A DNA stretch of 64,000 nucleotides from Alsobacter sp045348435 (GCF_045348435.1 NZ_CP157484.1:5518001-5582000); one strand, 5' to 3'; numbered from the stretch's first letter, positions 9,543 through 18,293 are shown. Program-made: numbers and translations. Notes: generated by a model not told the origin, from the letters alone.

Positions 9543-10913
9543 TCAGCTTCCGGCCACTTCCTTGATGCGGGCGATCAGCTCGTCCGTGGCCTTCTCGACC
9601 GGCACCTTCTCGCTGACGATGCGGTTGGCGGCCTTGGCCCAGACGTTCTCGTTGTTCAGGATCGTGAACTTGTAGTTCTTGGTGAACTCGAAGGTCACGG
9701 TCCCGGCCTTGTACTGGTTGTAGACCGACTTGCGGTGCGGGTCAGCCTGCCAGAACGGGCTCTCCTGGCCGGCCTTGGTCACCGAGAACCAGCGGCCGAG
9801 AGCGCCTTCCACGTAGGGCTTCAGGTTCTCTTCCTGCAGCAGGAACGCGACGAACTCCTTGGCGCGCTGCTTCTGCTTGGCCTGCTCGAACACCACGCCC
9901 ACCTTCACGGCGGTGCGGTACTGCATCGGGGCGCCGTCGGGCTTGTTGGGGAAGCCGGCGGTGCGGATCAGGCTGTCGTAGTTCTTCTTCGCCTGGGCCC
10001 GCTGCTCGGCCGTGAGCGTCTCGTTGTTGGCGTCGTCGAGCCACTTGGCCGCGATCGAGATCGTGGCGTTGTGGGTCAACACCGTCGTCTTGTTGTGGAA
10101 GGCGACGTTGTTGTCCGGGTCCTTCCAAGACGTGGCGGAAGGCGGCACGCAGCCCTTGACGTAGGGCTCGGTGTAGTCGGCCAGGGCGCCCATGAGGCCC
10201 TTCTTGACGTTCGGATCGTCGAGCTGGAGCTTGCCCTTGTCGTCGACGAGCTTGACGTTGTAGGCGTCCATGAAGGTCAGGAACGAGTAGAAGCTGTCCG
10301 ACGAATCCACACCCAACGGCTGCCCGATGCCATAGGCGCGGCTGCCCGAGGCCTTGCGGTAGGCCGGCTGGACCTTGTCGCACCAGAAGGACCAGTAGCC
10401 CTTCCAATCCTTCGGAATGTCGCTCTCCTTGAAGCCGGCCTGCTCGAGCATATCGATCCAGTACTCGATATGCATCGTCTGCTGCTTGAGCGGGAACGCG
10501 TAGTAAGCCTGCTTTTTGGCCTTGTCGTTGTACAGGTAGGTCGTCTCGACCGTGTTGGGCGCGAACTGGCCCTTCAGGGGCTCGATGACGCTCGTGAGGT
10601 CTTCGAGGCGTCCCTCATAGGCCCACTTGGCGGCGACCTGGAAGTCGTACACGTCCGCATAGGCGACGTCCGGCGGGCTGCCGGCGTCCAGCGCCGAGAC
10701 CGTCTTCGGGATCATGTCCTGCACGGCGTACTGGGACAGATCGACCTTGACGCCGCTCTTGGCCTCAAATTTCTTGATGGCCTCGAAGAGCGCGTCGTCC
10801 TCGGCCTTGTAGAAGCCCTTCACCCACCACACGGTGAGCTTGTCCTGGGCGAGCGCCTGCCCGCCCGCCAGGATGGCGAAAGACGCGGCTGCCCCCACGA
10901 TCAGTTTCTTCAT
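9543..10913 (-). CDS. Extracellular sugar-binding protein of an ABC importer (family 1)
   Basis: 456 residues. A signal peptide MKKLIVGAAASFAILAGG ends at ALA before QDK, so the mature protein is periplasmic. The fold-typical start KLTVWWVKGFYKAEDDAL and the length match family 1 sugar-binding proteins. The start is supported by the ribosome site GGGAGGAAAACG directly upstream; the frame stays open farther upstream but lacks a signal sequence there. It is first in the operon and divergent from the UxaA pair. The ligand is not readable; context suggests L-fucose or a related deoxy sugar or uronate. Confidence 0.9.
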   Translation of the reverse strand: MKKLIVGAAASFAILAGGQALAQDKLTVWWVKGFYKAEDDALFEAIKKFEAKSGVKVDLSQYAVQDMIPKTVSALDAGSPPDVAYADVYDFQVAAKWAYEGRLEDLTSVIEPLKGQFAPNTVETTYLYNDKAKKQAYYAFPLKQQTMHIEYWIDMLEQAGFKESDIPKDWKGYWSFWCDKVQPAYRKASGSRAYGIGQPLGVDSSDSFYSFLTFMDAYNVKLVDDKGKLQLDDPNVKKGLMGALADYTEPYVKGCVPPSATSWKDPDNNVAFHNKTTVLTHNATISIAAKWLDDANNETLTAEQRAQAKKNYDSLIRTAGFPNKPDGAPMQYRTAVKVGVVFEQAKQKQRAKEFVAFLLQEENLKPYVEGALGRWFSVTKAGQESPFWQADPHRKSVYNQYKAGTVTFEFTKNYKFTILNNENVWAKAANRIVSEKVPVEKATDELIARIKEVAGS

Positions 10914-11267
10914 CGTTTTCCTCCCAAAGGGTCCCTGGCTTGGCGCCTGGATCGTTGCCGTCGACGGGCCCTGACGTGGCCACGCCCGATCGACGGGAGC
11001 ATGCGGGCACCGAGCCCCTTGCGTCCGTTCCCGACCGGCTGGCGGCACTCTAAGACTATCGAACCGATTAAGTCCAGCGCGGCCGACTGGCTGCCATGCG
11101 TTTTGCGCAGCATTGCGGGGTTTTTCGCTCCAAACGCGCCGAAACGGCCTTTCGCCTGATCGTTGCAACTGGGCGACCCCGCATGTATCGATTTAGGTCT
11201 CAGGAATGAGGCGCCGCGCGGCGTGAACGTGGGCGCCAGCGCCGCCGCGAAGGCCTCGGGAGGAACC
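10914..11267. promoter_or_regulatory. Divergent control region between sugar ABC operon and uxaA pair
   Basis: 354 bp without a gene, holding the promoters of two divergent units. It contains the inverted repeat ATCG-AAC-CGAT at 11058-11068 inside a locally AT-richer stretch, a plausible operator for a sugar-responsive repressor. No regulator gene adjoins the locus, so the binding factor is unknown. The minus-strand ribosome site lies at about 10917-10925 and the plus-strand site GGGAGGAAC at 11258-11266. Confidence 0.45.
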
Positions 11268-11618
11268 GTGTCGGACACGATCTCGCAGTCCCAAGAGGCC
11301 GCCGGCGGCGGCGAGGACGTCCGCCTCATCCTGCTGGACCCGCGCGACAACGTGCTGGTGGCGCGCCGACGGATCCGGGCCGGCGACGATCTCGCCATCG
11401 ACGGAAAGCGGGTCGCCGCCGCCCAGGATATCCCGCTCGCCCACAAAGTGGCGCGGCGCGCCATCGCGCCTGGCGAGACGGTGCTGAAATATGGCGCGCC
11501 GATCGGGTCCGCCACCGCCTCGATCGCCCCGGGCGAGCATGTGCACGTCCACAACATCAAGAGCGAATACACGCCCACCTACACGTTGGACGATCCCAAG
11601 CTTGGAGCGACAGCATGA
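11268..11618 (+). CDS. UxaA-family dehydratase small subunit (SAF domain)
   Basis: 116 residues. It aligns in style with the N-terminal SAF domain of altronate/galactarate dehydratases: DPRDNVLVARRRIRAGDDL, IPLAHKVARRAIAPGE, YGAPIG, and the end VHVHNIKSEY. In this family (UxaA, GarD, SuyAB) the small domain helps form the active site of the large subunit. The GTG start at 11268 is chosen for its excellent ribosome site (GGGAGGAAC); the frame continues upstream without one. Its stop overlaps the start of the large subunit (ATGA), so the two are translationally coupled. Confidence 0.88.
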   Translation: MSDTISQSQEAAGGGEDVRLILLDPRDNVLVARRRIRAGDDLAIDGKRVAAAQDIPLAHKVARRAIAPGETVLKYGAPIGSATASIAPGEHVHVHNIKSEYTPTYTLDDPKLGATA

Positions 11619-12850
11619 CCCCCTCGTTCGCCGAACCTTCCGTCGCGGAGGCCCCCATGCGCGGCTGGCTGCGCCAGGACGGCCGCAAGGGCATCCGCAA
11701 CGTCGTCGCGGTCGGCTACCTGGTCGAGTGCGCCCATCATGTGGCGCGGGAGATCGCCGCGCCGCTGCGCGAGGACGGCGTCCACGTGATCGGCTTCCCG
11801 GGCTGCTACCCCAACGGCTACGCCCAGCGCATGATGGAGGCGCTCTGCACGCACCCCAATGTCGGGGCGGTTCTGCTCGTGTCGCTGGGCTGCGAGGCCT
11901 TCGACAAATACGGGCTGGAGCGCGCGGTCCGGGCGAGCGGCCGCCCGGTCAAGACGCTCACCATCCAGGCGACGGGCGGGACCCGCGCCTCCATCCTGGA
12001 GGGCCGGGCCTGGGCGGCCGAGCAGAAGCGTCTTTTGGATGCGGCTCCCACCGTCCCGATGCGGGTGGACGAGCTCGTGGTCGGCACCGTCTGCGGCGGC
12101 TCGGACGGGACCAGCGGCATCACCGGCAACCCCGCCGCCGGGCGCGCCTTCGACATGCTGGTGCGCGAAGGCGCGGCCTGCATCTTCGAGGAGACGGGCG
12201 AACTCATCGGCTGCGAGCACATCATGGCGGCGCGCGCCGTGACGCCCGCGCTGGCGGCCGAGCTGGAGGCCAGCGTCGCCAAGGCGGCGCGCTACTACGC
12301 CACGCTCGGCTACGGCTCCTTCGCGCCCGGCAACGCCGATGGGGGCCTGTCGACCATCGAGGAGAAATCGATGGGCGCCTACGCCAAGTCCGGGGCCTCG
12401 CCCATTTGCGGCCTGCTCAAGCCGGCGGACGTCCCGCCCCGGGGCGGCCTCTATCTGCTGGATGTCGTGCCCGACGGGGAGGTCCGGTTCGGCTTCCCCA
12501 ACATCAACGACAACGCCGAGATCGCCGAGCTGATCGCCTGCGGCAGCCACGCCGTGCTGTTCGTGACGGGGCGCGGCTCGGTGGTGGGCTCGGCCATCTC
12601 GCCCGTGGTCAAGATCTGCGCCAATCCGGAGACCTACAGGCGTATGAGCGACGACATGGACGTCGACGCCGGCCGAATCCTGGAGGGCCGCGCCGGCCTC
12701 GACGAGGTCGGGCGCGAGATCCGCGACCTCGTGGTCGGGCTCGGCCAGGGTCTGAAGACCCGGTCCGAGGACCTCGGTCACCAGGAGTTCATCCTCACCT
12801 ACAAGAGCTTCGAGCCGATCGGCCCCGCCTGCCTGCCCGGCGCGGCCTGA
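11615..12850 (+). CDS. UxaA-family dehydratase large subunit
   Basis: 411 residues, the catalytic part of altronate/galactarate-type dehydratases. Family marks are RQDGRKGIRN near the N-terminus, GCYPNGYA, LVSLGCEAFDK, VVGTVCGGSDGTSGITGNPA and FETGELIGCEH-type (here FEETGELIGCEH) sequence, with conserved cysteines that fit the Fe- or metal-dependent centre. The enzyme removes water from an aldonate or aldarate to give a 2-keto-3-deoxy acid. The real substrate may be L-fuconate, because FucU and a fuconolactonase lie 1.2 kb downstream; altronate, galactarate and sulfolactate are alternatives within the family. Overlaps the small subunit by 4 nt. Confidence 0.88.
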   Translation: MTPSFAEPSVAEAPMRGWLRQDGRKGIRNVVAVGYLVECAHHVAREIAAPLREDGVHVIGFPGCYPNGYAQRMMEALCTHPNVGAVLLVSLGCEAFDKYGLERAVRASGRPVKTLTIQATGGTRASILEGRAWAAEQKRLLDAAPTVPMRVDELVVGTVCGGSDGTSGITGNPAAGRAFDMLVREGAACIFEETGELIGCEHIMAARAVTPALAAELEASVAKAARYYATLGYGSFAPGNADGGLSTIEEKSMGAYAKSGASPICGLLKPADVPPRGGLYLLDVVPDGEVRFGFPNINDNAEIAELIACGSHAVLFVTGRGSVVGSAISPVVKICANPETYRRMSDDMDVDAGRILEGRAGLDEVGREIRDLVVGLGQGLKTRSEDLGHQEFILTYKSFEPIGPACLPGAA

Positions 12851-12860
12851 GGGCGACGGA

Positions 12861-12874
12861 CGCCGGCTCCGGCG
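12861..12874. terminator. Short GC hairpin between convergent uxaA and transaldolase genes
   Basis: CGCCG-GCTC-CGGCG, a 5-bp stem in the 27-nt gap between two convergent stop codons. There is no T-tract, so an intrinsic terminator is only a possibility. Confidence 0.3.
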
Positions 12875-12877
12875 CGT

Positions 12878-13852
12878 TCAGGCCGCCTCCGCCGACTCCA
12901 GCCGCTGGCCGATCATCGCGTGCAGCGAGCGCAGGTCCTTGGCGAACTGGCGGATGCCCTCGGCCAGCTTCTCGGTCGCCATCGGGTCCTCGTTGAGCGC
13001 GAAGCGGAACGACGCCTCGTCGGTGGCGATCTTGTCGACGCCGTCGCGCCCGGCCGTGGCGGGGTCGAGCTTGCGGGCCAGCGCGCCCTCGTCGCGCGAC
13101 AGCTCCTCCAGCAGCGCCGGCGCAATGGTGAGCCTGTCGCAGCCGGCCAGCGCCTCGATCTCGCCGGTGTTGCGGAAGGACGCGCCCATCACCACCGTGT
13201 CGTAGCCGTGGCGCTTGTAATAGGCGTAGATCCGCCGCACCGAGAGCACGCCCGGATCCTCTTCGGCCGTGAAGCTGCGGCCCTCGGCCTTGGCGTGCCA
13301 GTCCAGGATGCGGCCTACGAAAGGCGAGATCAGGAACGCCTTCGCCTCCGCGGCCGCCGCCGCCTGCGCCAGCGAGAACAGCAGCGTCAGATTGCAGTCC
13401 ACGCCCTCGCGCTGCAGGATTTCGGCCGCCCTCAGGCCCTCCCAGGTGGAGGCGAGCTTGATCAGGATGCGGTCGCGCTCGATGCCGCGCTCCTTGTAGG
13501 CGGCCACGATGGCCCGCGCCTTGTCGACGCTGGCCTTGGTGTCGAAGGAGAGGTTCGCGTCCACCTCGGTGGAGACGCGGCCGGGCACGATGCGCGTGAG
13601 CTCGGCCCCGAACGACACCGCCAGCCGGTCGGCGACGGCGGCCGTCACGGCCTCGCGGGAGCCGCCCTTGCGGCGGCCCCAGTCGAGCGCCTCGTCGAGG
13701 AGCGAGGCGTAGCCCGGCATCTGGGCCGCCTTCAGGATCAGCGAGGGGTTGGTGGTGCAATCGGTGGGGTGGAAGGCCCGGATCGCCTCGATATCGCCGG
13801 TGTCCGCCACCACGACGGTCATGGACTTGAGCTGGTCGAGCTTGGACGCCAT
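12878..13852 (-). CDS. tal: Transaldolase (TalB-type)
   Basis: 324 residues, close to E. coli TalB (317). All main active-site residues fall at TalB numbering: Asp17, Asn35 in CTTNPS, Glu96 in STEVDA and the Schiff-base Lys132 in LIKLASTWEG. It moves a dihydroxyacetone unit between sugar phosphates in the non-oxidative pentose phosphate pathway, in the cytoplasm. It sits alone between the uxaA pair (convergent) and fucU (divergent, 179 bp). Whether it serves the sugar locus or is simply a housekeeping neighbour cannot be told. Confidence 0.93.
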   Translation of the reverse strand: MASKLDQLKSMTVVVADTGDIEAIRAFHPTDCTTNPSLILKAAQMPGYASLLDEALDWGRRKGGSREAVTAAVADRLAVSFGAELTRIVPGRVSTEVDANLSFDTKASVDKARAIVAAYKERGIERDRILIKLASTWEGLRAAEILQREGVDCNLTLLFSLAQAAAAAEAKAFLISPFVGRILDWHAKAEGRSFTAEEDPGVLSVRRIYAYYKRHGYDTVVMGASFRNTGEIEALAGCDRLTIAPALLEELSRDEGALARKLDPATAGRDGVDKIATDEASFRFALNEDPMATEKLAEGIRQFAKDLRSLHAMIGQRLESAEAA

Positions 13853-14031
13853 GGCGGCTCTCCTTGAACTTCGTCGGCGGATCGGCCGGGATCGCGTGGA
13901 TCGCCGGGCGGGCTTGCGGCATCGGTCGCAGGCTTCCTATCATGGCCCGCATCGGGCCGGAACCGTGTCGCGGCGGTCGGACCGGTCTCGCCATCGCGCT
14001 CCGGCGCGCCGCTCCCGCAGGAGATCAACGC

Positions 14032-14466
14032 ATGCTGAAGGGGCTGGATCCCATCCTGGGGCCGGAGCTTCTCGCCACCCTGCGGGCCATGGGCCACGGG
14101 GACGAGATCGCCGTCGTGGACACGAACTTTCCCGCCGCCGCGATGGGGCGCCCGGTGATCCGGCTCGACGGGATCCCCGCGCCGCGCGTGGTCGAGGCGG
14201 TGCTGTCCGTGATGCCGCTGGACGACTTCGTCCCCGAGGCCGCCTGGCGCATGGAGGTGGTCGGCGACGCCCAGGCGGACATGCCCATCTTCGCGGAGTT
14301 CCGCCAGGCCATCGTAGCCCAGGAGGGCGTCGGCTTCGCGCTGGGCGCGCTGGAGCGCTTCGCCTTCTACGAGCGCGCCAAGGGAGCCTTTGCGGTCGTG
14401 GTCAGCGGCGAGCGTCGCCTCTACGGCAACGTGATCCTGAAGAAGGGCGTGGTCCGGCCGGAATAG
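14032..14466 (+). CDS. fucU: RbsD/FucU family sugar mutarotase (L-fucose mutarotase-like)
   Basis: 144 residues, the usual size of FucU (about 140). MLKGLDPILGPELL, then GHGDEIAVVDTNFPA, carry the catalytic His22 and Asp24 region, and FAFYERAKGAFAVV with YGNVILKKG ends the protein as in FucU. The enzyme interconverts alpha and beta pyranoses of L-fucose or related sugars. The ATG at 14032 follows AGGAG by 7 nt. It is followed after 51 nt by a fuconolactonase-type gene, the same pair seen in known fucose loci. Confidence 0.9.
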   Translation: MLKGLDPILGPELLATLRAMGHGDEIAVVDTNFPAAAMGRPVIRLDGIPAPRVVEAVLSVMPLDDFVPEAAWRMEVVGDAQADMPIFAEFRQAIVAQEGVGFALGALERFAFYERAKGAFAVVVSGERRLYGNVILKKGVVRPE

Positions 14467-14517
14467 GCCGACGGCCCACGCCATCCCCCAGCCTCATTTG
14501 CGCGCGGAACTTCGGCG

Positions 14518-15357
14518 ATGACGCTTCGAATCGACGCCCATCAGCACTTCTGGAACCCTGCGCGCGGCGACTATGGCTGGCTGACGCCCGAGCTGCAGAC
14601 GCTGTACCGGCCCTTCGCGCCGGACGACCTGGAGCTGCTGATCGAGGAGGCGGGCGTCGGCGGGACGGTGCTGGTGCAGGCCGCCCCCACCGTCGAGGAG
14701 ACCGAGTACATGCTCGGCCTCGCCGACGCGACCGACTGGGTGCTGGGCGTGGTCGGCTGGGTCGACTTCGAGGATCCCTCCCACATCGCCCATGTGGACC
14801 GCCTGGCCCGGCACAAGAAGCTCAAGGGCTTCCGGCCCATGATCCAGGACATCCCGGATCCGGAGTGGATGCTGCGCCCTGAATTGGACTGGGCGTTCCG
14901 CTGCCTGATCGCCCACGACCTGGCCTTCGACGCCCTGGTGCGGCCGGAGCACCTCGACGCGCTCTCGCGGCTGATGCTGCGCTACCCGGATCTGCGTGTC
15001 GTGATCGACCACGGCGCCAAGCCGCGGATCCGCGCCGGCGAGATCGACGAATGGTCCGCCGCGATGACCCGCATCTCCGTCGAGTCGCGCGCGCTCTGCA
15101 AGCTCTCCGGTCTCGTGACCGAGGCCTCCGCCGACTGGAGCGTCGAGGCGTTGCAGCCCTATGTGGATCTTCTTCTCTCGGCGTTCGGTCCCGGGCGCCT
15201 GATGTTCGGATCGGATTGGCCGGTTTGCACCCTGGCTTCGGGCTACCAGCGCTGGATCGACGCGGCCGAGGAGCTGACGGCCGCCTGCAGCGCCGGCGAG
15301 CGCCTCGCCATCTTCGGCGGCAACGCCAGCGCGTTCTATCGGCTTGGCGCGGTCTGA
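14518..15357 (+). CDS. Amidohydrolase family 2, L-fuconolactonase-like
   Basis: 279 residues. The N-terminal RIDAHQHFWNP supplies the His-x-His pair and LMFGSDWPVC the Asp near the C-terminus; VVIDHGAKP is the inner-barrel His. These match the COG3618 sugar lactonases, TIM-barrel enzymes that open aldonolactones such as L-fucono-1,5-lactone to the acid without a needed bound metal in several members. The neighbour fucU supports an L-fucose-type substrate. The ribosome site is weak, suggesting translation coupled to fucU. Confidence 0.87.
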   Translation: MTLRIDAHQHFWNPARGDYGWLTPELQTLYRPFAPDDLELLIEEAGVGGTVLVQAAPTVEETEYMLGLADATDWVLGVVGWVDFEDPSHIAHVDRLARHKKLKGFRPMIQDIPDPEWMLRPELDWAFRCLIAHDLAFDALVRPEHLDALSRLMLRYPDLRVVIDHGAKPRIRAGEIDEWSAAMTRISVESRALCKLSGLVTEASADWSVEALQPYVDLLLSAFGPGRLMFGSDWPVCTLASGYQRWIDAAEELTAACSAGERLAIFGGNASAFYRLGAV

Positions 15358-15372
15358 GCCGGCCGGCTCGCC

Positions 15373-16158
15373 TCAGGCCGCCGCCAGCGCCTCGTCCATG
15401 CACTGCAGCGAAGGCGCCGCCCCCTTGCGGGCCGTGAGCGCGCAGGAGCGCGGCACCTCGAGCCAGCCGGGCTGAGCCCGGTCGAGCGGCTCGGATACGA
15501 TCACCAGGCGACCGCCCATGTCGCGCCAGTAGAGCGTCGCCGGCTTGGCGTCGCTCGCCCAGCGGAACGCGTAGAGGCTCTCACCGTCGGTGAGCGCCGC
15601 CGTGAACCGCAGCGCCTCGCGCACGCCCGCCGACCTCATGAAGCCGCTTACCCGGGACACGGTGCGGGCCATCGCGCCGACTGGGTTGTCCTCCAGTCCG
15701 TCCGCCAGGGCGGCGAGGAAGATCGCCTCGCTGTCGGTGGTGCCGCCGCGGGCCTCGTAGAGCTCGTCCGGGATCAGGCTCTCCAGCTTGCGCCGGATCG
15801 CGTGATAGCCGCCGATCTGGCCGTTATGCATGAACATCCACTTGCCGTTCACGAAGGGGTGGCAGTTCGCCCGTGTCGTCGCCGTGCCGGTCGCCGCGCG
15901 CACATGGGCGAAGAACAGCCCGGACGTCACCTGGGAGCACAGCGAGCGCAGGTTCTCGTCGGACCAGGCCGGGCGCAGCTCCCGATAGACGCCGGGCTCG
16001 GGACGGGCGCCGTACCAGCCGATGCCGAAGCCGTCGCCATTGGTGCCCGTCTTGGCCTCTTCGGCGTGCAGAGACTGGTGCACCAGCGAATGGCAGGGTG
16101 CGCAGACCAGGTCTTCCATGAAGACCGGCTCACCCCGGTAGGCGAGGAATCGGCACAT
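15373..16158 (-). CDS. Class II glutamine amidotransferase (YafJ-like)
   Basis: 261 residues, a lone amidotransferase domain. Cys2 after Met (MCRFLAYRG) is the expected N-terminal nucleophile once Met is removed. HSLVHQSLHAEEA, NGDGFGIGWYG, AHVRAATGT and CHPFVNGKWMFMHNG are the class II (Ntn hydrolase) motifs. No synthase domain follows, as in YafJ; the acceptor of the ammonia is not known for most of these proteins. Convergent with the lactonase gene (15 nt). Confidence 0.9.
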   Translation of the reverse strand: MCRFLAYRGEPVFMEDLVCAPCHSLVHQSLHAEEAKTGTNGDGFGIGWYGARPEPGVYRELRPAWSDENLRSLCSQVTSGLFFAHVRAATGTATTRANCHPFVNGKWMFMHNGQIGGYHAIRRKLESLIPDELYEARGGTTDSEAIFLAALADGLEDNPVGAMARTVSRVSGFMRSAGVREALRFTAALTDGESLYAFRWASDAKPATLYWRDMGGRLVIVSEPLDRAQPGWLEVPRSCALTARKGAAPSLQCMDEALAAA

Positions 16159-16311
16159 GCGGAGCCACCCTTGAGCGTTGCTTTCTCCTATCCTGCGGCC
16201 GCTCCCCTGAACAGTTGCTTAACGGCCCTTAACCATATTCGTCTCCCGGCCTGTTGTTCGCTACTCTGGGTTCGGGTTCTATGGCCGCGGATCCCAGCAG
16301 CCGAAACCAGG

Positions 16312-17727
16312 ATGACCATGGCGCTTCCTCTCGCCGCCGCGCTGTTCGCGCTCGCCTTCTCCGTCGCCCCGGCCGAGGCCGCCGAAGGCCTCCAGGGCTC
16401 GCGCCTCGGGATCGTGTGGGCCGCGCCCTTCGCCGGGATCCTGCTCTCGATCGCGCTCGGCCCGCTGCTGTTTCCGCATCTCTGGCACAGCCACTACGGC
16501 AAGATCGCCGCCTTCTGGGGCCTTCTGGCCGCGATCCCGCTGGCGCTGACGCAGGGCGCCGACGCGGCGGGCGCGGCGATCCTGCACACGCTGTTCACCG
16601 AATACCTGCCCTTCATCCTGATGCTCTTCGCCCTGTTCACCGCGGCCGGCGGGATCGTTGTCGCCGGCAACATCCATGGCTCGCCGGGCATGAACACGGC
16701 CATCCTGGGCGTCGGGGCGCTCCTGGCGAGCGTCATCGGCACCACCGGGGCGTCGATGATCCTGATTCGCCCGCTGCTGCGCGCCAACGACAACCGCGTG
16801 CACAATGTCCACGTCTTCGTGTTCTTCATCATGCTGGTGTCGAACATCGGGGGCTCGCTCACGCCGCTCGGCGATCCGCCGCTGTTCCTGGGCTTCCTGC
16901 GCGGCGTCGATTTCTTCTGGACCGGCAAGACGCTCTGGCCGGAGACGCTGTTCGCCTGCGCGGTCCTGCTGGCCCTGTTCTTCGCCATGGACGCGTGGTT
17001 CTACCATCGCGACGAGGCCTTCAAGGCGCAGAGCGATCCCACCCCCGACAAGCCCGTGCGCGTGCGCGGCCTCGTGAACTTCGCCCTGATCGGCGTGGCC
17101 GTCGCCGCCATCCTGGCCAGCGGCTTGTGGAAGTCCGGCGTCGAGGTGAACGCCCTCGGCGTCCACCTGCCGCTGCAGAACGTGCTGCGCGACCTCGTCA
17201 TGATCGCCGTGGGGGCGGCCTCCGTCGCGCTGACCCGCAAGGAGCACCGCAAGGCGAACGACTTCTCCTGGGAGCCCATCCTGGAGGTGGCCAAGCTGTT
17301 CGCCGGCATCTTCGCCTGCATCATCCCGGTCATCGCCATGCTGCAGGCCGGCCGCGAGGGCGTGTTCGCGCCGCTGGTGGGGCTGGTCACCCGGCCGGAC
17401 GGGAGCCCCTCGCCCGCGGCCTATTTCTGGCTCACGGGGCTGCTTTCGTCCTTCCTCGACAATGCGCCGACCTATCTGGTGTTCTTCGAACTCGCCGGGG
17501 GCGATCCGGTCCGCCTGATGGGCCCGCTCGCCTCGACGCTGGCGGCGATCTCGCTGGGCGCCGTCTTCATGGGCGCCAACACCTACATCGGCAACGCGCC
17601 CAACTTCATGGTCTACGCCATCGCCCGGCAGGGCGGCGTGCGCATGCCGAGCTTCTTCGGCTACATGCTGTGGACCGGCCTGATCCTGACGCCGCTCTTC
17701 GGCCTCGTCACCTGGCTGTTCCTGTAG
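16312..17727 (+). CDS. Sodium:proton antiporter (NhaD/ion transporter superfamily)
   Basis: 471 residues with about 11-13 hydrophobic segments after a signal-like first segment (ALPLAAALFALAFSVAPAEA). Features of the family are IGTTGASMILIRPLLRAN, LVSNIGGSLTPLGDPPLFLGFL, and SSFLDNAPTYLVFFELAGGD with GANTYIGNAPNFMVYAI, which hold the acidic and polar residues of the transport path. It probably exchanges Na+ for H+ in the inner membrane. Two ATGs (16312, 16318) are possible starts 6 nt apart. Confidence 0.85.
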   Translation: MTMALPLAAALFALAFSVAPAEAAEGLQGSRLGIVWAAPFAGILLSIALGPLLFPHLWHSHYGKIAAFWGLLAAIPLALTQGADAAGAAILHTLFTEYLPFILMLFALFTAAGGIVVAGNIHGSPGMNTAILGVGALLASVIGTTGASMILIRPLLRANDNRVHNVHVFVFFIMLVSNIGGSLTPLGDPPLFLGFLRGVDFFWTGKTLWPETLFACAVLLALFFAMDAWFYHRDEAFKAQSDPTPDKPVRVRGLVNFALIGVAVAAILASGLWKSGVEVNALGVHLPLQNVLRDLVMIAVGAASVALTRKEHRKANDFSWEPILEVAKLFAGIFACIIPVIAMLQAGREGVFAPLVGLVTRPDGSPSPAAYFWLTGLLSSFLDNAPTYLVFFELAGGDPVRLMGPLASTLAAISLGAVFMGANTYIGNAPNFMVYAIARQGGVRMPSFFGYMLWTGLILTPLFGLVTWLFL

Positions 17728-17807
17728 ACGGCGGCCGAGGTCGGCCCGGAAAGCGGGACCTTCGGCCGCCGATTGCGGCGAATCCGATCCGGCGCTAGGC
17801 TTTGGGC

Positions 17808-18293
17808 ATGCCGGTTTCCTCTTCCCTGGCGATCGCGCCCCCGGTCGACGGCCGCCAGTCGGACACGGCGCTGGCCGTCGCCCGCGGCACGCGCCGCCTG
17901 CTGACAAGCCTGGGCTTCGCCTCCGTGACGGAGTTGCCGCTCGCCTCCGGGCGGCGCGCCGACATCGTGGCGCTGGGCCCCGACGGGGCGGTCTGGATCG
18001 TGGAGATCAAGTCCAGCGTCGAGGATTTCCGGGCGGACCGGAAATGGCCGGATTACCGGGCCCATTGCGACCGGCTTTATTTCGCCATTCCGGACCACGT
18101 GCCGGCCGAGATCATGCCGCCGGACGCCGGGCTGATCCTGGCCGACGCCTACGGCGCCGCGGTGCTGCGCGACCCGGCGGAGCACCGTCTCGCCGGCGCC
18201 GCCCGCAAGGCGCTGCTGATCCGCTTCGCCCAGGCGACCGCCTGCCGACTTCACGCTTTGTTCGACCCGGAAGCGGGAAGCGGCTTCCTGTAA
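17808..18293 (+). CDS. mmcB: MmcB family DNA repair protein
   Basis: 161 residues. The core RRADIVALGPDGAVWIVEIK contains the Asp...Glu-x-Lys of a PD-(D/E)XK-type nuclease fold, followed by SSVEDFRADRKWPDYRAHCD, characteristic of MmcB. In Caulobacter this protein is linked to translesion synthesis and mitomycin resistance. It is separated by 80 nt from the antiporter and 68 nt from the EI24-type gene and may be co-transcribed with the latter. Confidence 0.88.
   Translation: MPVSSSLAIAPPVDGRQSDTALAVARGTRRLLTSLGFASVTELPLASGRRADIVALGPDGAVWIVEIKSSVEDFRADRKWPDYRAHCDRLYFAIPDHVPAEIMPPDAGLILADAYGAAVLRDPAEHRLAGAARKALLIRFAQATACRLHALFDPEAGSGFL

Noticed and set aside
10914..11168. N-terminal extension of the sugar-binding protein
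   Set aside because: It would hide the signal peptide inside the protein; the internal ATG has a strong ribosome site and a canonical signal sequence.
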